From positions 1 through 21,291 of the forward strand of contig DAOOIV010000094.1 of the NCBI GenBank assembly GCA_035384605.1: a DNA stretch of 21,291 nucleotides, given 5' to 3'. Shown piece after piece: positions 8,299 to 14,726 of the stretch (its first letter is position 1; each line of letters opens with the position of its first letter). The DNA comes from Phycisphaerae bacterium. Its GTDB lineage: Bacteria > Planctomycetota > Phycisphaerae > UBA1845 > PWPN01. The notes under the pieces are model-generated. The model searched no databases, was not told where the DNA came from, and saw only the letters and a program-made list of their open reading frames with translations. Position numbers and translations under genes: made by a program.

Positions 8299-9459
8299 AT
8301 GAAAGCCGTCAATCTGTCTTCGGACGACAGCGAATGGAGGCTTGGCGGTCTCAACGGTTACGCGGTCATCCTGGCCGTGGTTCACCTGGTTGTGGCCTGT
8401 CCGATCCTGGTTCTTGTCGCATGGGCGGCGAACAACGGCGGAATGACCGGCAAGTGCGTTCCGCTCCTGGCTTTCGCCGTCGGGCCGTTCGTCGTCTTCG
8501 CGGTTTACAGCGGTTTGTTTCGACTCATCGCCGGACGCTGGACGCTGGTACCCAACTTCGCCTTCCTTGCGTGCGTAGCCGGCGTATGGTTTGTGGGCGC
8601 GACCAAAACGTGTCAGACCAGGATGATCAGTGTAGCGCAAGCCGAGCAAACGCATCAGAACCTGAGCAGTCAGGTCGAGGGTCTTACCGAAAGTCTGCGA
8701 GCCTTCGTCGAGAAGACGGGTCAATACCGGATGGAGGCGAAACCTTTGGCAAACTACCTGAAGGCCGCCGAAGCGGCAGGCCTCCCGCGGCCCGCGGTCG
8801 AGGAATGCTGCAACACAGCGATGACGCTGCTGAAAGAGGAGCGTCATAAACGCGCGGTCCGCCACGATGCGATCTCCCGCTTGAACGCGGCCGGAGGGAC
8901 CCAGGCAAAGACCATCACCTCAAGAAAGGATGCTGAAAGCCGGCTGAAGCTGGCCCAACAGATTCTCAAGGCCGCCGAGGACGTGCAGCAGCACATGACT
9001 TCCGGCAGCGAGCGAATCCGGGACATCCTGGTTAAGGCGGGCATCAACGGAACGCGATTGGAACAACTGCGAGGTTGCGTGCCCGGATATGGGGTATCTG
9101 CCGAAGACAAGAGTGCCTGTACTGCGATGCTGGAGTATGACCAAACACGGGTAGCGTACTTTTCTCTGCTCGCCGACAAGTGGGGCCAATGGCAATGGGA
9201 CCGCGATCGGTTTGCATCGTCGGACCCGGCAATAGTGAAGGAATACAAACGACTGTCTGACGTGCTCGGCAAGACTGAGGCGAACGCTGACCTTCCGCCG
9301 AGGCAAACCCAGGGCGTCAGCTCCGTGAACAAGACGCAAAACCCCCAGCCGGTCAAGAACGCGCAGAATGCCAACCCCGCGAGGAAGTCCAAAACCGCTA
9401 CTCCGGCAAAGAAAGCCGCGTCCGCCTCGTCGAAGGATAAGAGACAAACGATCCGGTGA
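8299..9459 (+). CDS. Unrecognised membrane protein with three helices, helical body and basic tail
   Basis: 386 residues that I cannot assign to a family. A short N-terminus is followed by three hydrophobic segments at about residues 20-43, 53-77 and 84-101. The rest (102-330) is polar and largely helical, with coiled-coil-like stretches (for example AEQTHQNLSSQVEGLTESLRA and ESRLKLAQQILKAAEDVQQH) and two cysteine pairs of unclear meaning. From about 333 the chain becomes a low-complexity Lys/Ala/Asn/Pro/Ser tail rich in PAKK- and ARKS-like pieces. The ATG is supported by GGAG 8 bases upstream. It stands alone, divergent from the symporter and convergent with the GH51-like gene. The layout suggests a membrane-anchored scaffold or envelope protein, but no function can be stated. 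Confidence 0.85.
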   Translation: MKAVNLSSDDSEWRLGGLNGYAVILAVVHLVVACPILVLVAWAANNGGMTGKCVPLLAFAVGPFVVFAVYSGLFRLIAGRWTLVPNFAFLACVAGVWFVGATKTCQTRMISVAQAEQTHQNLSSQVEGLTESLRAFVEKTGQYRMEAKPLANYLKAAEAAGLPRPAVEECCNTAMTLLKEERHKRAVRHDAISRLNAAGGTQAKTITSRKDAESRLKLAQQILKAAEDVQQHMTSGSERIRDILVKAGINGTRLEQLRGCVPGYGVSAEDKSACTAMLEYDQTRVAYFSLLADKWGQWQWDRDRFASSDPAIVKEYKRLSDVLGKTEANADLPPRQTQGVSSVNKTQNPQPVKNAQNANPARKSKTATPAKKAASASSKDKRQTIR

Positions 9460-9541
9460 TGGTGCATGGCGGTTTCGACCATATCGCGAGCAGTTACGTT
9501 GCACGACGTGAACCGGTTGTCAATCCCTGTCCCCCGCGCGA

Positions 9542-11632
9542 TCAGCGTTTCTGCGAAGTCATCGCGAGCTTGAACAAGCACGCTGAGTGAGCCGCCATGC
9601 GGTAGGTGGCCGGTGGGCCGGAGGGGAGATCCTGGGTGCCTAATTGGACGCCAGGTCGGTCCGTGTCCTGGCACGTCAAGGTCCGCACGAAACCGGCACC
9701 CAGATCTGCATCCCGGACCCGCAATGCCAGATCGACCGGCTCATCCGTGGAGCGGTTCACCGCCACGACGTACAGCGAACTCTCATCGCGCATCGCCAAG
9801 GCGGAGATGATCGGCACGTTCTTGACGTCGGGGGCCAGGGCGTTGAATGCGGTCGCATACTTGTCGCCCTGGCTGTCGAAGTCGAATGTGTCGCAGGTCA
9901 CCTGCGTGCGGACGGTGTGGGTGCCCAGGCCGCCGGCATAGAACTCGAAGACCTTGTAGTTGTCCTTGATGCGGCCGTCGGTGTACATGATACCGCAGGG
10001 GTAGGCCCCGAAGAGGTGGTGCAGGTGGGCCCGGCGGATGCCGTGGCTGATCATCACCCGAAACGCGTCGACCAGCAGGAGTTGCTGAGCAGCGGTGTCG
10101 GCGGCGGCCGGCATGAGACCGGCCTCGTTGTCCCAGTAGTAGAGCTCGACGCCGTCGATGTCAGCTTCAGCATCAGCTCCGGACAGCAAGAAGTTCACCG
10201 CGAGGGAAGTGGCGCCTTCGGGCACCTTGCCGCCGAAAACGATTCTGTGCCAGTGGTTGGCTCGCCATGCTGTCCGACTGGCGGAATCCGAGAGCGGCTC
10301 GGCAGGACGACTCTCGGGACCGAGGGTGGTCAGTTGAGCAGAGATGCGATCGGGATGAGGCGTCCGAACCCAGGCCGCGACGCGAATACTCGTGGCCTTT
10401 TTGTCCTTCCACTCGAAGGCCTGCGACACCGATATCGACGCGTCGGCCGACGAGCCGGTTCTCAGGCGAAGGCCGCGTCCTCGGCGTCCGGCATCTTGGG
10501 AAACGACGGCGGTGCTGCCCGCAACACCGTGGGTGACTCTCCAGCCGGTCATGTCCTGCTCGAAATCGAGATTCTTCGCGTCCAGCTTCGACTTGCGCTG
10601 TTCACCCCAACACTTGAGATTCCACTCGGTGATTTCGATGGGTGAGCGGTAGGCGATAGCCTCTTCACGGTATCCGCCCAGGCCCGGGTTGGCGACGCCG
10701 CGTCGGCCGTAGAGGATGTTCTGCAGGTTGTGGTGCGACCAGATCAGCAGGTCGGTCCCTTCGATGCTGTAGGGATAGAAATGGTCCTGCACCGCATCGA
10801 TCAGGCCCGCCTCGTAAAGCTGATTCAGTTCTCGCGTCCAGCGGACGTTGATGTCGTGATTGGTGGCCTGGAGCGGATCCTGATTGTTTCCCATCAGGGG
10901 GTAGCCCACCGCGGTGATCCAGAGTTTGAGGCCTTTGATCGTCGGGTGTTGGGCGGCGGCCTCGGCCATGAGTTGCCGCATGGCCTGAGCGTAGGCGGCC
11001 ACGGTGGGGGCATAATGCTCGGGTGGCCAGTCGGTGGTGGCTTGGCCCCAGTTCTCGTTGCCCATCTCGTAACAGGTGATCGGAAGTCGACCGGCCAGGG
11101 CCCGCTCGATGGTGTACTTGCGAACCAGATTCAGCGTCTCGGCCAGAGTCCCGAAGTAGTAGTCCGTATAGCCACAGGGATTTGGGGCCGTGTGTCGATA
11201 ACGGATGATCTCGGCCACAGGCGCGCCTGTCGGAGGCGGGCCGGGTAAGCCTTCCGTCCCGCCCTGCAAGTTCAGCGTGTAGTAAGGCTCAGCCCCGACG
11301 GCCTCGCAGAAAACCAGGAACTGTTCGACCGTCATCTTCCGTTCGTTGTCGGCTTTCCAGTCATAACGGTCAGCCTCGCACCCGTTGGGAAAACGGATCG
11401 ACTTGATGCCGATCTTCTTGACCGCCTGCATGGCTTCGGGCCGTTTGAGGGCCGCCGCGCCGCCGTAGTCGAGATTGACGCCGATAATCTCGGGCCACAC
11501 GGGCGTTTCACTGATTTGAGGCAAGATCTCGACGACAGCGGTCGCCGGCCGGCTCGCGGTTTGAGCGATCGAGCCACCGGTTACGGTCAGGAACGCCGCG
11601 ATCAACGCCGTTGTGGGCCATCTCCTTGCCAT
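9542..11632 (-). CDS. Secreted GH51-like alpha-L-arabinofuranosidase with embedded carbohydrate-binding domain
   Basis: 696 residues; expected to release arabinofuranose from arabinan- or arabinoxylan-like glycans outside the cytoplasm. A signal peptide covers about residues 1-24 (ALIAAFLTVTGGSIAQ). The TIM barrel starts at IIGVNLDYGG and KSIRFPNG. The acid/base motif is MGNENWG (Glu193) and the nucleophile motif is IEITEWN (Glu336), in the order and spacing expected of clan GH-A and GH51. Directly after the nucleophile strand a beta-rich module (about 353-501), starting NLDFEQDMTGWRV and ending IDGVELYYWD, resembles CBM4/9-type binding domains. The barrel then resumes with LLLVDAFRVMISHGIRRAHLHHLFG, followed by a C-terminal beta domain (about 590-696). 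The ATG has only a weak purine-rich site (GGGGATGAAG). The upstream gene lies on the same strand 170 bases away. Confidence 0.9.
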   Translation of the reverse strand: MARRWPTTALIAAFLTVTGGSIAQTASRPATAVVEILPQISETPVWPEIIGVNLDYGGAAALKRPEAMQAVKKIGIKSIRFPNGCEADRYDWKADNERKMTVEQFLVFCEAVGAEPYYTLNLQGGTEGLPGPPPTGAPVAEIIRYRHTAPNPCGYTDYYFGTLAETLNLVRKYTIERALAGRLPITCYEMGNENWGQATTDWPPEHYAPTVAAYAQAMRQLMAEAAAQHPTIKGLKLWITAVGYPLMGNNQDPLQATNHDINVRWTRELNQLYEAGLIDAVQDHFYPYSIEGTDLLIWSHHNLQNILYGRRGVANPGLGGYREEAIAYRSPIEITEWNLKCWGEQRKSKLDAKNLDFEQDMTGWRVTHGVAGSTAVVSQDAGRRGRGLRLRTGSSADASISVSQAFEWKDKKATSIRVAAWVRTPHPDRISAQLTTLGPESRPAEPLSDSASRTAWRANHWHRIVFGGKVPEGATSLAVNFLLSGADAEADIDGVELYYWDNEAGLMPAAADTAAQQLLLVDAFRVMISHGIRRAHLHHLFGAYPCGIMYTDGRIKDNYKVFEFYAGGLGTHTVRTQVTCDTFDFDSQGDKYATAFNALAPDVKNVPIISALAMRDESSLYVVAVNRSTDEPVDLALRVRDADLGAGFVRTLTCQDTDRPGVQLGTQDLPSGPPATYRMAAHSACLFKLAMTSQKR

Positions 11633-11798
11633 TCTTCATCCCCGCAGTTGTCGTCGGGCTCTACATCCTCGCTCCTCGAAGTACTTGGCCTATCGGTATG
11701 TCATACAGCGAATATCTCGACGGGACGCACTTGGGAGAGCGTCTTTCAACATACCGCCGACAACACCAATAGACGGCTCTTCGTGTTCTCAGAGAAGC

Positions 11799-11813
11799 GG
11801 GGGTCAGACCCCC
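11799..11813. repeat. GGGGGTCAGACCCCC palindrome overlapping the DedA stop codon
   Basis: Seven perfect base pairs flank one central base, embedded in longer G and C runs. On the minus strand its centre supplies the TGA stop of the DedA gene. I have seen GGGGTCAGACCCC-type palindromes recur in many bacterial genomes as small dispersed repeats; that is recollection, not a search result. No T tract follows. Confidence 0.6.
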
Positions 11814-12571
11814 CCTGCAACCTGTGCCGCCGAAGAATCGTTGTGAGACGACGATACCTGCTCGGACACGGTTGAAGCTGACATGGGGGCCGCAGGCTTG
11901 CCCACAGCGGAGGTGTGCTCCACATGCCCGCCGGGCGGCAATTGTACCAGCGTGTCGGCATCGACCGCCTCATCCGGACCGGCCTCGGCAAGGTATTGCT
12001 TGGATCGCCGGTGGAAGTAAAGCCCCACAGCGACGACGAGAACGATGAGCCCGAGGAAACCGATGATGTTGGTGACCATTCGGACATCCGACTTGAGCTG
12101 ATCAAACTGTGACCCAAACAGCCAGCCGAGCACGACCAGCGTCGGAACACTGATGCACGCGGCGGAGCCGTTCACACTAATGAATTTCCAGAAGGGCACC
12201 TTCATAACGCCACTGGCAAGGAAAACCATCGCTCGAAGCCCCGGTAGAAAGCGAGCCGCGAAGATGATCTTGATGCCGTGGTGCTCGAAAAGATGCTCGG
12301 CCAGCAGCAGCCTGGAAGGCTTCACGATCCGCCGCATGAAACGGTGTTCGACGATGTGGTGGCCGAATCGACGACCCATGAAGAACAGACAGACATCGCC
12401 GGTGAGCACACCCAACATGCCGACGGCGATCATAATCGGCAGGACGGCCAAGCCGCGATAACACAGCCATCCGCCGGTGAGCAGAGGAATGTCCTCGGGG
12501 ATTGGCATCCCAAAGCTGGCAGCAACCAGTACCGCCAGTACGCACAGGTAGGGCAGTTTGTCCCAGGGCAT
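11804..12571 (-). CDS. DedA-family membrane protein
   Basis: 255 residues in the inner membrane. DedA/VTT-domain proteins are linked to undecaprenyl-phosphate or other lipid translocation and to membrane homeostasis. Visible hallmarks are GMPIPEDIPLLTGGW near the N-terminus, the GDVCLFFMGRRFG segment, and ARFLPGLRAMVFLASG with its conserved Arg/Pro/Gly and following amphipathic region. A long C-terminal helix region (IIGFLGLIVLVVAVGLYFHRRSK) follows. The last ~55 residues are a polar Ser/Ala-rich cytoplasmic tail that is not part of the family core. The ATG has GAGG about 7 bases upstream. The stop codon comes from the palindrome at 11799-11813, so the tail end may have been set by a repeat insertion. 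It is divergent from the cysteine-cluster pair. Confidence 0.93.
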   Translation of the reverse strand: MPWDKLPYLCVLAVLVAASFGMPIPEDIPLLTGGWLCYRGLAVLPIMIAVGMLGVLTGDVCLFFMGRRFGHHIVEHRFMRRIVKPSRLLLAEHLFEHHGIKIIFAARFLPGLRAMVFLASGVMKVPFWKFISVNGSAACISVPTLVVLGWLFGSQFDQLKSDVRMVTNIIGFLGLIVLVVAVGLYFHRRSKQYLAEAGPDEAVDADTLVQLPPGGHVEHTSAVGKPAAPMSASTVSEQVSSSHNDSSAAQVAGGV

Positions 12572-12626
12572 TCCAATCCTCGGTACAACCCGCTGTCGCA
12601 GCTTGCGGAAGCTCTTTACAGGTCCC

Positions 12627-12652
12627 CTCGATAACTGATTATTGCTATCGAG
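12627..12652. promoter_or_regulatory. Inverted repeat in the DedA / cysteine-cluster divergent spacer
   Basis: CTCGATA (12627-12633) pairs exactly with TATCGAG (12646-12652) across 12 bases, within a locally AT-rich stretch. It sits about 55 bases before the DedA start. The spacer (12572-12817) also has a TATGAT -10-like element on the plus strand at 12740-12745, about 75 bases before the GTG of the next gene. The inverted repeat could be an operator, but no regulator is encoded nearby. Confidence 0.35.
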
Positions 12653-12817
12653 ATTTATCCGGACTATCCTTAACTCGGGGGGCGACCTTCCGCCGGTTCA
12701 CGGATCTTACACCGGCCGGGTGGTCCTGCCAAACCGGGTTATGATAGTACCGAGCGAGCGAATCCGGTCGCCGAAAGGCGCCTGATCCACGAACGGTCCG
12801 GAGAGTCAACCGCCACA

Positions 12818-13288
12818 GTGGGAAACACACATAACAAATGGTACGCCGAAGGGTTACGTTTCTCGTGCAGCCAGTGTGGCAACTGCTGCACGGGGCCGCC
12901 TGGGTATGTCTGGGTCACCCGCGAAGAGATCCGGCGAATTTCCGTCTATCTTGGCCGCGAAGATGACTGGCTCGGCAAGGAGCACCTGAGGCGCATCGGT
13001 TTCAGGCACTCGCTGGTGGAGAAGCCAAACGGCGACTGCGTCTTCCTCATGTCGACGGGCAACGGAACCCGGGGGTGCTCGATCTACCCGGTGCGGCCGT
13101 TGCAGTGCCGGACCTGGCCGTTCTGGACACAGAATCTCAAATCGCCTTCGGCATGGGCTGCGGCCGGCGAGGTCTGTCCGGGCATGAACAACGGCCGCCA
13201 ATTCACGATCGACCAGATCGAGGCCGTTCGCCTGAAGGACTCTTGGGAGCCGGGTGAGGAGTCGCCGTTGAAGGCAGATGCTCCGTAA
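12818..13288 (+). CDS. CxxCxxCC-type zinc/iron-chelating protein (YkgJ/UPF0153-like), first of pair
   Basis: 156 residues, small and soluble, resembling the YkgJ/UPF0153 family (PF03692-type), thought to bind zinc or iron through clustered cysteines; its biochemical role is poorly known. The N-terminal cluster CSQCGNCC (Cys17, 20, 23, 24) is the family signature. Further cysteines occur in GDCVF, RGCSIYPVRPLQCRTWPFW and EVCPGM, the usual second half of the domain. GTG at 12818 is the start of the open frame; a GGAG lies unusually far upstream (about 14 bases), so the start is not certain. An ATG at 12838 is out of frame. The gene is 18 bases from a second cysteine-cluster gene, so the two are almost certainly co-transcribed. 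Confidence 0.88.
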   Translation: MGNTHNKWYAEGLRFSCSQCGNCCTGPPGYVWVTREEIRRISVYLGREDDWLGKEHLRRIGFRHSLVEKPNGDCVFLMSTGNGTRGCSIYPVRPLQCRTWPFWTQNLKSPSAWAAAGEVCPGMNNGRQFTIDQIEAVRLKDSWEPGEESPLKADAP

Positions 13289-13306
13289 ACTCGATGCAGG
13301 CGTTTC

Positions 13307-13762
13307 ATGAGTGAGAGGTTGCTACCGGTTTCGGTGTCGGTGCTGCGGGAACATGCGCAACGGCCGGAAATCGTGAGGGCGATGCGCGAGTTTTACGTTG
13401 AGGTCGACCGCGAGATTGCGGCTCATGACCCCACGTGCTGGAACAAGGGTAAGTGCTGCTGCTTCGGCCAGTTCGGTCACCGGCTGTACGTGACCTCGCT
13501 CGAAATCGCGTATTACCTGGCGACAGGCAACCTCACGCCCCCGGTCACTTCCGACGCCTGCCCCCACGCGATCGACGGCAAATGCCACGCCCGCGAGCGG
13601 CGGCCCTTCGGCTGCCGCGTTTTCTACTGCGATCCGAGCGCCCAACACTGGCAAGGACCGCTCAGCGAGCGGCGACTGACTCAGCTCAAGGCCATGCACG
13701 AGGCGCTGCAAGTCCCCTACATGTACGTGGATTGGATGACGGTAATGAAGGGAATGCAGTAA
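13307..13762 (+). CDS. Cysteine-cluster protein (YkgJ/UPF0153-like), second of pair
   Basis: 151 residues, distantly similar in plan to its upstream neighbour but not a close copy. Its first cluster is CWNKGKCCCFGQFGHRLYVT (Cys44, 50, 51, 52). A second group follows: ACPHAIDGKC (Cys85, 93) and RRPFGCRVFYC (Cys103, 108). The RPFGCR segment parallels the RPLQCR segment of the neighbour, which supports a shared fold and eight potential metal ligands. No signal peptide or membrane segment is present, so it should act in the cytoplasm. The ATG is chosen as the first in-frame start after the upstream stop; the site before it is weak (GCAGG). The downstream gene is convergent, across repeat copy B. 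Confidence 0.85.
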   Translation: MSERLLPVSVSVLREHAQRPEIVRAMREFYVEVDREIAAHDPTCWNKGKCCCFGQFGHRLYVTSLEIAYYLATGNLTPPVTSDACPHAIDGKCHARERRPFGCRVFYCDPSAQHWQGPLSERRLTQLKAMHEALQVPYMYVDWMTVMKGMQ

Positions 13763-13784
13763 CGGACAGGCTGCCGGTCTGTTA

Positions 13785-13876
13785 GTCTCTTCTGTCGCGA
13801 CTGGTCTGCATTTTACGCGCATGTTTCTGGATCGCAGAGCGCTTGGGTTGCGGCCCGCAAAAACGCGGTCCGCCTT
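13785..13876 (+). repeat. Dispersed intergenic repeat, copy B
   Basis: A 92-base element between two convergent genes. By hand, ungapped, it matches copy C (19683-19774) at about 69 of 92 positions, strongest at both ends (GTCTCTTCYGTCG and GCGGTCCGCCTT). The right end folds as GCGGCCCGC / GCGGTCCGC around AAAAAC (13850-13873), with one C-T mismatch. Copy C keeps the same fold, with a G-T wobble and the same mismatch. Confidence 0.8.
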
Positions 13877-14726
13877 AGTCTGTTGGTCTGTTGGTCTGTT
13901 GGTCTGTCAGATGGTAGCGACCACGAAAGGCATCGAATCGGACCCATAGCACGTCGAGGAACATCCTGATCGAGTCGCGGAAGAGTTTGACTTTGGTATG
14001 GGAGACGTGGCTCCAATGCACGGGGATCTCGCAGATGGTCAGGCCCATCCGCGACGCGAGGTAGAGCATCTCCACGTCGAAGGCGAAGGTCTCGACGCGT
14101 TGCAGTCTGAGGATCGGGTCGATCTTGCTGCGCCGAAAGGCCTTGAACCCGCATTGGGTGTCGTAGATCGGCAGGCCGGTCAGCATGCGGACAAGTAGAT
14201 TGAAGATCTTGCCGGCGGTCTCGCGAAAGCGGGATTGCCGCATGGCGATCAGGCTACGGTCGAGGGCCCGGGAACCGACGACGATGTCACACTGGCCGGC
14301 CAGGATCGGCCCGACCAATGCGGGCAGTTCGGACATCGGCGACGATAAGTCCGCATCAGTGAAGGCCACGATGTCGCCGGTTGCGTGGAACATTCCGGTT
14401 CGCACGGCCGCGCCTTTGCCCTGATTCCGCTGATGGCGAAGCAGGATGAGTTGCACCGGAGTGGCTGCATGCTGCCGACGAGAGCCCTCGACGATCACGG
14501 CTGTCCGGTCGGTTGAGCCGTCATCGACGACGATCACTTCGCGAAAAGCCGGCCAAGCCTCGACATAAGCCATGACTTCCTCCAAGGACCGGCCTATACA
14601 CAGCTCTTCGTTGTAGGCTGGGATCACCAATGAGACGCTCTGGGCCGTGGTTTGAAGGAGCGATTCCCAAGGCGCGATGCGGTCAGCATGAGATAGACTG
14701 ATGGTGCTGTTCGAACTGACTGCCAT
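13875..14726 (-). CDS. GT2 glycosyltransferase, polyprenyl-phosphate (dolichyl-phosphate glucosyltransferase-like) type
   Basis: 283 residues. It fits GT2 enzymes that load a nucleotide-activated sugar onto a polyprenyl phosphate at the inner face of the membrane (Alg5/DPG-synthase-like). The fold signatures are SLVIPAYNEE (33-41), VIVVDDGSTDRT (about 65-75), NQGKGAAVRTGM (101-112) and the metal-binding FTDADLSSP with Asp124/Asp126. A conserved acceptor-side segment, DTQCGFKAFRR, follows. No membrane segment is seen, as in cytosolic-facing DPG synthases. The ATG at 14726 overlaps the TGA of the upstream YfhO gene as TGATG, which implies translational coupling; a GTG one codon earlier is possible. 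The C-terminus (TDQQTNRPTD) is encoded by an 8-nt tandem repeat and is unlikely to be part of the fold. Confidence 0.92.
   Translation of the reverse strand: MAVSSNSTISLSHADRIAPWESLLQTTAQSVSLVIPAYNEELCIGRSLEEVMAYVEAWPAFREVIVVDDGSTDRTAVIVEGSRRQHAATPVQLILLRHQRNQGKGAAVRTGMFHATGDIVAFTDADLSSPMSELPALVGPILAGQCDIVVGSRALDRSLIAMRQSRFRETAGKIFNLLVRMLTGLPIYDTQCGFKAFRRSKIDPILRLQRVETFAFDVEMLYLASRMGLTICEIPVHWSHVSHTKVKLFRDSIRMFLDVLWVRFDAFRGRYHLTDQQTNRPTD
13876..13907. repeat. 8-nt tandem repeat (TGGTCTGT, four copies)
   Basis: One TAGTCTGT and three TGGTCTGT units lie end to end, directly after repeat copy B. On the minus strand they encode the C-terminal residues of the glycosyltransferase (DQQTNRPTD) and its stop. 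A unit of eight is not a multiple of three, so any copy-number change would alter the protein end. Confidence 0.9.

Noticed and set aside
13850..13873. Terminator for the convergent cysteine-cluster and GT2 genes
   Set aside because: It is the conserved hairpin of the dispersed repeat, lacks a T tract, and also occurs upstream of gene starts, so termination is not its common role.
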